From contig JAAYHB010000021.1 in the NCBI GenBank assembly GCA_012727435.1, positions 124,001 to 188,000 of the forward strand: a stretch of DNA of 64,000 nucleotides, read 5' to 3'. Made by a program: the position numbers and the translations under genes. Origin of the DNA: Clostridiales bacterium. Lineage in GTDB: Bacteria; Bacillota; Clostridia; Oscillospirales; CAG-272. Of this stretch, positions 27,958 to 37,355 are shown piece after piece (within the stretch, counting starts at the first letter, position 1; the number at the start of each line of letters is the position of its first letter). The notes under the pieces were generated by a model. It searched no databases. It saw only the letters and a program-made list of their open reading frames with translations, and had not been told where the DNA came from.

Positions 27958-29214
27958 ATGTACATAATAAGCGAAACACCGATAACCGATATAGAGTTGA
28001 GAGCGGCGATATTAAAGTCGCTTGAGGGGCTCTCACCGAAAAAAGTGCTGATATTGCCTCCCGACTACACCCGTATGCACTCGGGAGCCGGGAAAATAAC
28101 GGCAATCTATTATGAACTGCTCAAAGACAACTGTGCGGTCGACATAATGCCGGCGCTCGGCACTCATGCCCCGATGACAAAAGAGGAGTGCGAGGCTTTT
28201 TTCCTCGGCGTCGTGCCATACGAAAAGCTGATTGTTCATAACTGGCGCACGGATATAATAAAGCTCGGCGAGGTGTCCGCGGAGTTTGTTTCTGAGGTCT
28301 CCGAGGGGCTTGTCAACGAAAAAATTGACGTCGAGGTCAATCACCTGCTGATTGACGGCGGCTACGACCTGATAATCTCGGTGGGGCAGGTGGTCCCGCA
28401 CGAGGTGGTCGGGATGGCTAACTACACCAAAAACATACTTGTGGGCTGCGGCGGCGCGTCGATGATCAACGCCTCGCACATGCTCGGTGCGGTGTTCGGC
28501 ATGGAGCGGATTATGGGCAAGGACTTCTCGCCCGTGCGCCGGGTGCTCGACTATGCCGAGGAGCATTTCCTGAAAAACCTCCCGCTGACCTATGTTCTGA
28601 CGGTCACGACGAGCGGCGGTGACGAGGTGCAGCTTTACGGCCTGTTTATCGAAAGGAACCGCAGGCTCTTTGAGCTGGCGGTGGCTGAAAGTCAGAAAAG
28701 GAATATGATACACCTTTCAAGGCCGCTTGAAAAAGTGGTCGTTTACCTTGACGGGCGCGAATTCAAATCGACTTGGCTTGGCAACAAGGCAATCTACCGC
28801 ACAAGAATGGCAATTGCCGCCGGTGGGGAGCTTATCATTCTTGCGCCGGGGGTAAAAATGTTCGGAGAAGACCCAGAAAACGACAGGCTTATCCGAAAGT
28901 ACGGCTATCGGGGCAGGAAAAAGATACTTGAACTCCTAAGGGAGAATTGCGATCTTAAGGACAACTTGTCGGTGGCAGCGCATCTGATTCACGGATCGTC
29001 AGACGGGCGGTTCTCCATCACATACTGCACGAGGCTGCTGACAAGGCACGAGGTCGAAAGTGTAAATTTCAGTTGCATGCCATATGAAGATGCGATAAAA
29101 AAATACGACCCGTCGGCACTTGTGGACGGATTTAACGAGGTTTGCGGCGAAGAATTATTTTACATATCCAATCCCGCACTGGGGCTTTGGACTGCTCAAG
29201 AGGTAAAAAAATGA
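27958..29214 (+). CDS. LarA-family nickel-pincer racemase/epimerase homologue
   Basis: PPDYTR, GTHAPMT, and PHEVVGMANYTKNILVGCGGASMINASH; His-10-Lys-16-His spacing as recalled for LarA catalytic residues. Confidence 0.85.
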   Translation: MYIISETPITDIELRAAILKSLEGLSPKKVLILPPDYTRMHSGAGKITAIYYELLKDNCAVDIMPALGTHAPMTKEECEAFFLGVVPYEKLIVHNWRTDIIKLGEVSAEFVSEVSEGLVNEKIDVEVNHLLIDGGYDLIISVGQVVPHEVVGMANYTKNILVGCGGASMINASHMLGAVFGMERIMGKDFSPVRRVLDYAEEHFLKNLPLTYVLTVTTSGGDEVQLYGLFIERNRRLFELAVAESQKRNMIHLSRPLEKVVVYLDGREFKSTWLGNKAIYRTRMAIAAGGELIILAPGVKMFGEDPENDRLIRKYGYRGRKKILELLRENCDLKDNLSVAAHLIHGSSDGRFSITYCTRLLTRHEVESVNFSCMPYEDAIKKYDPSALVDGFNEVCGEELFYISNPALGLWTAQEVKK

Positions 29215-30659
29215 AAACCGACATCGGAATTTTAGGACTTGCGGTCATGGGAGAAAACCTTGCAATCAATATAGAAAGCAAAGGTTTTAGGGTTTCGGTT
29301 TTTGACGTGCGCGAAGGGGTTGTCGACAATTTCATCCAAGGCCGCGGGAAAGGCAGGAATTTTTGCGGCGCGCATTCGTTTGAAGATTTCGTGCAGAGCA
29401 TCGAGCCGCCGAGAAAAATCATGCTGATGATCCGCGCGGGGGCGCCGGTTGACGAGGTCGTCGGCAAGCTCCTGCCCCTGCTCGACAGGGGCGACGTGAT
29501 AATCGACGGCGGCAACAGCCATTTTGCCGACACGGCAAGGAGAGTCGAGCTTGCCGAGAGCTGTGGTATTCTGTATGTCGGCGCCGGGGTGTCGGGCGGC
29601 GAGGAGGGGGCTCTGCACGGCCCCTCCATAATGCCGGGCGGCTCACCCGCAGCATGGCCGCTGATAAAGCCTATCCTGCAGGCGATAAGCGCTAAAACCC
29701 GAGACGGGACACCCTGCTGCGACTGGGTAGGCGAGGGCGGCGCCGGACATTTTGTGAAAATGGTTCATAACGGCATAGAATACGGGGACATGCAGCTTAT
29801 CTGCGAAGCCTATCATATTATGAAGGACTATCTCGGAATGACCTGCGATGAAATGCACGCCGTATTTGAAAAATGGAATAAAGGTAAGCTTGACAGCTAC
29901 CTGATAAAGATAACCGCAGACATTCTTGCTTTCAGGGATACCGACGGCGCGCCGCTTATTGATCACATCCTCGATACGGCCGGGCAGAAAGGCACCGGGA
30001 AATGGACGGTTATCACCGCTCTGGACGAGGGTGTTCCGCTGACGCTGATAGGCGAGGCGGTATTTGCCCGCTGCCTGTCGGCCGCAAAAGAGGAGCGGGT
30101 TGCCGCATCGGAGGTGCTAAAAATGGACCTGCCGGAGTTTGACGGCGACCGCGAGGCATTCCTTGAAGACCTCGAGGGAGCGCTGTATGCCTCAAAAATA
30201 GTGTCATATGCGCAAGGGTTCAGCCTGATGCGTTCGGCGGCGAAAACTTACGGCTGGAATCTGAACTACGGCGGTATTGCGCTGATGTGGAGAGGCGGCT
30301 GCATTATCCGCAGCGCATTTCTCGGAAAGATAAAGGAGGCTTTTGAGAGGAACCCTGAGCTGACAAACCTTTTGCTTGACCGGTATTTTGCCAAAGCAGT
30401 GGCAGATGCAGAGACAGGCTGGCGCAGGGTCTGCGCTTGTGCGCTCACAGCCGGGATTCCGGTCCCCGCCATGTGCGCGGCGCTCACCTACCTTGACGGC
30501 TACCGATGCAAGAGGCTGCCGGCAAACCTGCTACAGGCTCAGCGCGACTATTTCGGCGCGCACACCTATGAGCGCACAGACGCCCCGAGAGGGAAGTACT
30601 TTCACACAAACTGGACCGGTGAGGGCGGCAGTACGGCCTCAACAAAATACAACGTGTAA
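29211..30659 (+). CDS. gnd: 6-phosphogluconate dehydrogenase (decarboxylating)
   Basis: GLAVMGENLAINIESKGF, GVSGGEEGALHGPSIMPGG, DTAGQKGTGKWTVITALDEGVP; ATGA overlap with larA-like stop. Confidence 0.93.
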   Translation: MKTDIGILGLAVMGENLAINIESKGFRVSVFDVREGVVDNFIQGRGKGRNFCGAHSFEDFVQSIEPPRKIMLMIRAGAPVDEVVGKLLPLLDRGDVIIDGGNSHFADTARRVELAESCGILYVGAGVSGGEEGALHGPSIMPGGSPAAWPLIKPILQAISAKTRDGTPCCDWVGEGGAGHFVKMVHNGIEYGDMQLICEAYHIMKDYLGMTCDEMHAVFEKWNKGKLDSYLIKITADILAFRDTDGAPLIDHILDTAGQKGTGKWTVITALDEGVPLTLIGEAVFARCLSAAKEERVAASEVLKMDLPEFDGDREAFLEDLEGALYASKIVSYAQGFSLMRSAAKTYGWNLNYGGIALMWRGGCIIRSAFLGKIKEAFERNPELTNLLLDRYFAKAVADAETGWRRVCACALTAGIPVPAMCAALTYLDGYRCKRLPANLLQAQRDYFGAHTYERTDAPRGKYFHTNWTGEGGSTASTKYNV

Positions 30660-30683
30660 AACGAAAACCTGACAAAGAAAGGC

Positions 30684-31754
30684 ATGCTGAATATGAAGCT
30701 GAGGGAAAACTATAAATACGCGATTGTCGTCCCGACAAGCATGGGGGTGCGGATCACACCCGTCAACCGGCAACCGGTGTACTGCTCCGACACCTTCATC
30801 ATGCAGGCGACAAGCGCCGAGACCAATGTGGCAAGCATAGCCTCTTATCTCGGAATGCCGGTAAAGGTCCTGACAACCTTCGTCAAGGACAGCCCGATTG
30901 CCGAATTCATCAAGGCAAACCTCAGGGCAAGAGGAATGGAGTACGAGGGCAAAGAAGTCGAGCAGGGCGGCCCGTGGGGGTACCGGCACCAGTTCAACAT
31001 CGCCGACTCGGGCTTCGGCGGCAGAGGGCCACGGGTTCTCAACGACCGCGCGGGCGAGGTAGGCAGGATTCTCAGCGCCAAAGATTTTGATCTGGAAAAG
31101 CTTTTCGGGACAGACGGTGTCGGAATCCTGCACATGTCGGGGCTGATTGCCGCACTCTCCCCCGGGACCGGGGAATTTTGTCTTGAGCTTGCGGGCGTGG
31201 CGAAAAAATACGGCACACTTGTCTCTTTTGACTTAAATTACCGTGCTTCCTTCTGGCAGGGACGGAAGACAGATCTGTGCGAAATCTTTACAAAAATTGC
31301 TTCAATGACCGATATACTTATCGGCGGCAAAGAACACTTTGAACTCTGTCTGGGAATAAAGGTACCGGATACAATATCGGGTAGAATCCATGATAATATT
31401 GAAGCAATAAAAAAAGTGCGTGAAAGATACCCGGACACCAAGGTAATTGCCGCTACATTGCGCGAGGAAAAGAGCGCAAACCTGCACAACTGGGGGGCGG
31501 TCCTGCTCTCTGGCGAGGATTGGCAGGTAATCGAGCCGCGTGAAATCGAGGTGCTTGACCGCATCGGCGGAGGCGACGGTTTTGTCGGAGGACTGCTTTA
31601 TGCCATACTCAAAGGCTGGGACGCCGAAAAGCAGGCTCAATTTGCCTGGGCAGCCGGCGCGCTTGCGGTGACCTTCCTGACCGATTACGCACAGCCTGCC
31701 GACGAAGAACAGGTCTGGTCGGTATGGGAAGAAAACGCAAGGGTTAAACGGTGA
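30684..31754 (+). CDS. PfkB-family sugar/sugar-acid kinase
   Basis: DRIGGGDGFVGGLLYAIL signature; VSFDLNYRASFW. Confidence 0.88.
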   Translation: MLNMKLRENYKYAIVVPTSMGVRITPVNRQPVYCSDTFIMQATSAETNVASIASYLGMPVKVLTTFVKDSPIAEFIKANLRARGMEYEGKEVEQGGPWGYRHQFNIADSGFGGRGPRVLNDRAGEVGRILSAKDFDLEKLFGTDGVGILHMSGLIAALSPGTGEFCLELAGVAKKYGTLVSFDLNYRASFWQGRKTDLCEIFTKIASMTDILIGGKEHFELCLGIKVPDTISGRIHDNIEAIKKVRERYPDTKVIAATLREEKSANLHNWGAVLLSGEDWQVIEPREIEVLDRIGGGDGFVGGLLYAILKGWDAEKQAQFAWAAGALAVTFLTDYAQPADEEQVWSVWEENARVKR

Positions 31755-31809
31755 AAATTCAGGTTGTCTGTTGCAGAACACAAGGCAAAGTTGAGCAAGG
31801 AGCAGGCTG

Positions 31810-33165
31810 ATGAGAAATCCCGACTTTTTACTCGAATCCAAAACCGCAAAAAGCCTCCACGAACACTGCAAAAACCTACCTGTCATCGACTACCACTGCC
31901 ACCTCTCGCCAAAGGAAATATACGAGGACAAGGAATTTGACAATATCGGCGAGATGTGGCTCAGATATGACCACTACAAATGGCGCCTGATGCGCATATG
32001 CGGCATTCCCGAGGAAAAGATAACCGGAAATGCACCGTGGCAGGAGAAATTCAGAGCGTACGCCTCGGCACTGCAGTACGCGGCAGGCAATCCGCTCTAT
32101 CATTGGTCGCACATGGAGCTCTCGGAATACTTCGGAATAGACAAAACCCTCAGTGAAAACACCGCCGACGAAATCTGGAACGAGGCAAACAGGCACATAG
32201 CAGAGGAGCATCTCTCGCCGGTAAAACTCCTTGTCCGCTCGGGTGTTGAAATAGTATGCACCACCGACGAGCCGACAGACCCGCTTGAGTGGCATATAAA
32301 ACTCCGCGAAAAAGGACTCCCCTTCAGGGTGCTGCCAACCTTCAGAACAGACAAAATACTACTGATGAAAGCAGAGGGGTATCCTGCCTATATAAAGAAG
32401 CTCTCGGAGATCTCCGGAGTCGAGATAAGCGATCTTGATACACTCAAGCAAGCCATAGAGCGCCGCCTTTTGTTCTTTATTGAAAACAACTGCAGATTTA
32501 CCGACCTGGGAATTCAGTACTTCCCCGACCGCATATACGAGGACGGGAAATCCGACGAAATTTTCAAAACTCTGCTATCAGGGGGCTTCATTTCGGATGA
32601 GGATTATCTCGGAGTTCTCGGCAACCTTATTGTCTTCCTCGGAGGATTGTATAAAAAATATAACCTTGTAATGCAGTGGCATTTCGCGGTGGCAAGAAAC
32701 GTAAACACAAAGCTATATTCAGAGCTTGGGGCAGACTCGGGGCTTGATTGTGTGGCTGATCCGATCAAAGGTCGCGACCTGATCGGCATACTCGACGCCA
32801 TAAACAATAGGAGCGGCATGCCGGATATGATCCTCTATAGCCTCAACAGTTCAAACTCCGCCCAGATTGCCTCAATTGCCGGTGCTTTCCCGAATACCCG
32901 GCTCGGCGCGGCCTGGTGGTTCTGCGACCACAAGCGCGGGATTGTCGAGCAGCTCCAGGTTGTCTCCGAGTATGGCTCTCTCGGCAGCTTCCCCGGCATG
33001 GTCACCGATTCAAGGAGCTTTCTCTCATATGTAAGGCACGACTATTTCCGCAGGATACTCTGCAGCTATGTCGCCAGCCTCACTGAAAAAAATGAATACG
33101 ATATAAATCTCGCATACCGGCTTGTTGAGAAAATATGCTATTATAACATTAAACAACTAATTTAG
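31810..33165 (+). CDS. uxaC: Glucuronate (uronate) isomerase
   Basis: VIDYHCHLSPKEIYED, CTTDEPTDPLEWH, LGAAWWFCDHKRGI; amidohydrolase fold motifs. Confidence 0.95.
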   Translation: MRNPDFLLESKTAKSLHEHCKNLPVIDYHCHLSPKEIYEDKEFDNIGEMWLRYDHYKWRLMRICGIPEEKITGNAPWQEKFRAYASALQYAAGNPLYHWSHMELSEYFGIDKTLSENTADEIWNEANRHIAEEHLSPVKLLVRSGVEIVCTTDEPTDPLEWHIKLREKGLPFRVLPTFRTDKILLMKAEGYPAYIKKLSEISGVEISDLDTLKQAIERRLLFFIENNCRFTDLGIQYFPDRIYEDGKSDEIFKTLLSGGFISDEDYLGVLGNLIVFLGGLYKKYNLVMQWHFAVARNVNTKLYSELGADSGLDCVADPIKGRDLIGILDAINNRSGMPDMILYSLNSSNSAQIASIAGAFPNTRLGAAWWFCDHKRGIVEQLQVVSEYGSLGSFPGMVTDSRSFLSYVRHDYFRRILCSYVASLTEKNEYDINLAYRLVEKICYYNIKQLI

Positions 33166-33354
33166 GAGTTAGAAGACCTTCAGACCTGCAGCCTTTGCCG
33201 ACAAATCCCAAGACGTTTGCCGGGCAGTCTGAGACAACGAAGTGTAATGGTATATTCGACAATTATTTGTTTTTATATAATATTTGCCTAAAACCCTTGG
33301 CAAAGTAAAAGCGAAACCATATTTCAGACTTCGCTCGGGAACCATTGATATTCA

Positions 33355-33426
33355 GCACAATCCCTCTGAAACGCACTTTCTCCGCCATTCTGGTAAGTCT
33401 GCAACAGCGATGGCGTGGACTTTTTT
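33355..33426 (+). repeat. Degenerate copy of tRNA-Ser 3' end plus its terminator
   Basis: AATCCCTC...TTCTCCGCCATTC...AAGTCTGCAACAGCGATGGCGTGGACTT aligns with 26014-26066. Confidence 0.65.
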
Positions 33427-33496
33427 CGCCATATTGTTGTATTTTATACTGCCTTATGATATTATATGATTAATTCTTACACGGCGGGGGTAATCA

Positions 33497-34768
33497 ATGA
33501 AAAAAGAATTCGAACGTTTTGATATGACTATACCTCCGCGACCGACAAAATGGTATCTCAGACCCCTTACATACCTCCTCAGCATAACCGATGTTTTGAA
33601 ACATCGTGTCGTCATCAGGAAAACGGGCACCGAAAATTTAAAACCGCCTTATCTGCTTCTTTGCAATCACAATGCTTTTCTTGATTTCAAGGTCGCCACA
33701 ATAGCGATTTTTCCCGCACGGGCAAATTATGTCGTGGCAATCGACGGATTCATCGGAAGAGAAAAACTCCTGCGCGACGTCGGATGTATCTGCAAGCGCA
33801 AATTCACAAACGATGTACTCCTGATACGGCATCTTATGAGAACAATAAAAAACGGGGACATTGCCGTAATATACCCCGAGGCAAGATATTCGCTTTGCGG
33901 AACGACCGCGGTCCCTCCCGAATCGCTCGGAGCTTTCTGCAAACTGCTCAGGGTTCCGGTTGTCACCTTAATCTGCCACGGGCATCATGTCAATTCCCCG
34001 TTCTGGAACCCGGGCGACCGCGGAGTCAGACCCATAGAAGCCGAATTTACTTTGCAGTATGATTCCGAACAGTTGAAATCGGCGACCGCGGATGAAATCA
34101 ACCGGAAACTGGTGAAGGCCTTCGAATACGACGACTATCGTTGGCAGAAAGAAAAAGGCATCCGCGTTGACTGCAAAAAAAGAGCCGAAGGGCTCCATAA
34201 AGTTCTTTATCAGTGTCCCGCCTGCGGCAAGGAATATAAAATGTCCTCGTCCGGGACTCAAATATACTGCAACAACTGCGGCAAGCGCTGGACCATGACT
34301 CCTCTTGGCGAATTGTGCGCCGACGAGGGGGAAACCGAGTTTTCGCATATTCCCGACTGGTACGAATGGCAGCGCGCAAACGTCCGGCGGGAAATCGAGG
34401 CCGGAACATATTCGAGCGGACCTCTGCCTGTCCGCGTCGACACCCTGCCGAATGCGAAAAAATTCATCCGGCTCGGCTACGGCACGATGGTGCGCGATAT
34501 GACCGGATTTCACGTAAGCGGAATCGACGTCGACGGCGATGACTTTGAAATGGAGAAAAGCGTACCATCGCTTTATTCGTGTCATATCGAGTATAACTAC
34601 CTCGGGAAACACGGCGACTGCGTTGACCTGAATACCCTCGAGGATACATGGTACATCTACCCGTATGACTGCGAGTTTTCGGTAACAAAGATGGCGCTGG
34701 CAACCGAAGAACTTTATTTCGCGCACAGAAGAAAATCGGGCAAACCCTGCAAACCGGGTCTTGCATGA
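33497..34768 (+). CDS. PlsC-like lysophospholipid acyltransferase domain protein with zinc ribbon
   Basis: NHNAFLDF (HX4D), YPEARYS (EGTR-like), CPACGKEY..CNNCGKRW zinc ribbon. Confidence 0.8.
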   Translation: MKKEFERFDMTIPPRPTKWYLRPLTYLLSITDVLKHRVVIRKTGTENLKPPYLLLCNHNAFLDFKVATIAIFPARANYVVAIDGFIGREKLLRDVGCICKRKFTNDVLLIRHLMRTIKNGDIAVIYPEARYSLCGTTAVPPESLGAFCKLLRVPVVTLICHGHHVNSPFWNPGDRGVRPIEAEFTLQYDSEQLKSATADEINRKLVKAFEYDDYRWQKEKGIRVDCKKRAEGLHKVLYQCPACGKEYKMSSSGTQIYCNNCGKRWTMTPLGELCADEGETEFSHIPDWYEWQRANVRREIEAGTYSSGPLPVRVDTLPNAKKFIRLGYGTMVRDMTGFHVSGIDVDGDDFEMEKSVPSLYSCHIEYNYLGKHGDCVDLNTLEDTWYIYPYDCEFSVTKMALATEELYFAHRRKSGKPCKPGLA

Positions 34769-34796
34769 TAAGCGGAATATATAAAAAATGTTGTGT

Positions 34797-34826
34797 ACTT
34801 GAATGGCGGCACTCCTTCTCCGCCAT
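34797..34826 (+). repeat. Inverted plus direct fragments of the tRNA-Ser 3' end
   Basis: ACTTGAATGGCGG is the reverse complement of 26029-26041; CTCCTTCTCCGCCAT is identical to 15 nt of the tRNA-Ser 3' end. Confidence 0.6.
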
Positions 34827-35013
34827 ATAAGAACGCTAATATCGACACAGTAAGTGTCAAGGTTAGCGTTCTTGTTTTATGTCAAAAACGCCTGTAATCC
34901 TCGGGCGCCTGTTCCCGTCTTTCTTGCGTTTCGGTTGACATAAAAGCCGGCAAGTAGTAGAATGATTAAGGCATTGAACACGCAAAGCGCTTTGCCGAGC
35001 GGAAATTTATCAC

Positions 35014-36138
35014 ATGGGGGTCAGCATGAACAGCATTCCTGATGCTTTTCTTACAAAGCCTATTGTCTACGCCATACGGGACAGCTACCAGATCATGGTT
35101 CCGGTCACCTGCGAGTGTGTCATGTGGGTGAGGGTCGGCGAGCGGAATTATTACGACGACTCAGGCGGAATCCTTCGTTCGGATACCACCATCCACCGCA
35201 TGATAGTTCCGATGTCGGAGCTCGACCGCGAGAGGCAATATACAGTGTGCTTCCGCAGGATGCCTGAGCGCAAGCCGTATTTTACCGAACCCGGCGAGGT
35301 CGAGTGCTACACCTCGGCCTTTCGCCCGGTCACTTCATCTCCGATACGTATATACCACATTGCCGACGCACACAATCAGGTCGAGAAGCCGGTTGCGGCC
35401 GGGAAATTCTTCGGGAATCAGCTTGACCTTTTGATACTCAACGGCGACATACCAAACCACAGCGGGAAAATCGAGTATTTCACTTCAATTCACCAGATAG
35501 CCTCGCAGATAACCGGGGGCGAAATCCCGGTCGTCTTCTCCCGCGGCAACCACGACATGCGCGGAGTCTGTGCCGAAAAGCTTGCCGACCACACCCCGAC
35601 GGACAACCGAAGAACCTACTATTCTTTCAGGCTTGGCAGGCTCTGGGGACTGGTTCTCGACTGCGGTGAAGATAAGCCCGACGAAAATCCCGAATACGGA
35701 CATACCATCTGCTGCGAGGACCTGCGCCGCCGTGAGACCGAGTACATAGAGTCGATTATCGCCTCAAGCGAGAAAGAATATGCCGCCGAGGGCGTCGAGA
35801 ACAGGATTGTCATAGTACATATTCCCTTCACCTACACCCCCAAACCGCCCTTCGATATCGAAATCGACACCTATACACACTGGGCAAAACTGCTGCGCGA
35901 GCATATAAAACCCCAGCTCATGATCTGCGGTCACATTCACAAGTGCGTTATCAGTCCGACAGGCGGTCCTCTTGACAATAAAGGGCAACCATGCACACTC
36001 GTCTGTGCCTCGAGACCTGTCAAGGACGGGCCTTTCTGGGGCGGAGCCTTTACCCTCTACCCCGACCGCTGCAATGTCAAATTTACAAACAGCGAGGGCG
36101 AGATATCCGAGGACAGCGACATAATCTTTGAACCATAA
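35014..36138 (+). CDS. Calcineurin-like metallophosphoesterase
   Basis: HIADAHNQ, LNGDIPNH, SRGNHDMRG, MICGHIHKC. Confidence 0.9.
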   Translation: MGVSMNSIPDAFLTKPIVYAIRDSYQIMVPVTCECVMWVRVGERNYYDDSGGILRSDTTIHRMIVPMSELDRERQYTVCFRRMPERKPYFTEPGEVECYTSAFRPVTSSPIRIYHIADAHNQVEKPVAAGKFFGNQLDLLILNGDIPNHSGKIEYFTSIHQIASQITGGEIPVVFSRGNHDMRGVCAEKLADHTPTDNRRTYYSFRLGRLWGLVLDCGEDKPDENPEYGHTICCEDLRRRETEYIESIIASSEKEYAAEGVENRIVIVHIPFTYTPKPPFDIEIDTYTHWAKLLREHIKPQLMICGHIHKCVISPTGGPLDNKGQPCTLVCASRPVKDGPFWGGAFTLYPDRCNVKFTNSEGEISEDSDIIFEP

Positions 36139-36214
36139 AGATTTTCCTGCCTGCGCTTATGTGGTGCGGGAGTCTTTGAAACCCTGCTTTACTTATATCA
36201 GACGGCGTTTTTGC

Positions 36215-36243
36215 TTGACAATGAACCAAACTTGGGCTATAAT
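36215..36243 (+). promoter_or_regulatory. Promoter upstream of tmk
   Basis: TTGACA-17-TATAAT. Confidence 0.65.
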
Positions 36244-36292
36244 CATAACATGGAAGGATGTCAAAATCGTCTTTGGGCGGCGCGAGGCTGAG

Positions 36293-36928
36293 ATGACCGA
36301 AAAAAACAACAGGACCGGAAAATTCATAGTATTCGAGGGGCTTGACGGCTCGGGCAAGACAAAGCATATAGGCCTGCTGAAGGAACATCTTGTACAACGT
36401 GGCCGGCGTATTCATGTCACCACCGAGCCGACAAATTCCCAGCTCGGCGGGATGCTGCGCGACGCCCTCTCGGGAATCACGCAACGCTCGCCCTGCGAGA
36501 TGGCGGCGCTATTCCTGCTCGACCGGATTTTCCACAATGTCAATCCGGTCTCGGGCATAAACAAAATGCTGTCAGACGGATATGATGTCATTTGCGACAG
36601 ATACTATTATTCGTCACTGGCATATCAGGGAACCGAGACCGATTTTGACTGGGTGCTGGCGATGAATATCAACTGCCCCGAAATCCGGCGCCCCGATCTC
36701 TGCATTTTCCTTGACCTTGACCCCGACATCTGCATCAAGCGCCTGCAGAGACGGACCACGACCGACATTTACGAAACAAAGGAAAGGCTTGAAAAATACC
36801 GGGCGGCCTATTTTCGTGTCTTCGACCTGCTCGACGACCGGGTGATTGTTGTCAACACGGCCGATGAAATAGTGGTTGCCGCGGAGAAGATTGCCAAGGC
36901 GGCCGACGATATCTGTAATATTACCTAA
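36293..36928 (+). CDS. tmk: Thymidylate kinase
   Basis: FIVFEGLDGSGKT, CDRYYYSSLAYQG; start at MTEKNN. Confidence 0.93.
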   Translation: MTEKNNRTGKFIVFEGLDGSGKTKHIGLLKEHLVQRGRRIHVTTEPTNSQLGGMLRDALSGITQRSPCEMAALFLLDRIFHNVNPVSGINKMLSDGYDVICDRYYYSSLAYQGTETDFDWVLAMNINCPEIRRPDLCIFLDLDPDICIKRLQRRTTTDIYETKERLEKYRAAYFRVFDLLDDRVIVVNTADEIVVAAEKIAKAADDICNIT

Positions 36929-36942
36929 GGAGGTAGGATGAA

Positions 36943-37332
36943 ATGTATGACAGATGGAACCGCAAATACTATGCGCCTAAGAAAAAGAAGAGTGCTCTTG
37001 CATGGATTGTTGCCGTGCTGGCCTTTATTGCTCTCTGCCCGCTGGCGGTAAAGCGCGACAAGGAAAAGCGGGAATGGGGCATAGCATCGCTATTGCTCTT
37101 TGTCGGCTGCAAGCCGTCTGCGAAGAAAGAAGGCGGGCGTGAGCTGACAATCTCAATCCCGGGATATCCGCATATAAAGTCAATCTGCAAATCGATCTGC
37201 GGATGCAAAAAGAAGGCGCCTGATTCCGGTGAGACCGGAAATAACGGCGATGCCGAGGATTTTGACCTTTCCGAGCTGATGGGCGAGACCTCCGGCGACA
37301 TTACCCCCGATGTCACAATATCCGAGGAATAA
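36943..37332 (+). CDS. Hypothetical protein with one short hydrophobic segment
   Basis: ORF between tmk and cysS with GGAGG upstream; no family recognised. Confidence 0.55.
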   Translation: MYDRWNRKYYAPKKKKSALAWIVAVLAFIALCPLAVKRDKEKREWGIASLLLFVGCKPSAKKEGGRELTISIPGYPHIKSICKSICGCKKKAPDSGETGNNGDAEDFDLSELMGETSGDITPDVTISEE

Positions 37333-37355
37333 TTAAAAGAAAGCCAATTCTCAGT

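Noticed and set aside
33284-33469. 61-aa ORF between uxaC and the acyltransferase gene
   Set aside because: Overlaps the degenerate tRNA-Ser 3'-end and terminator repeat; unlikely to be coding
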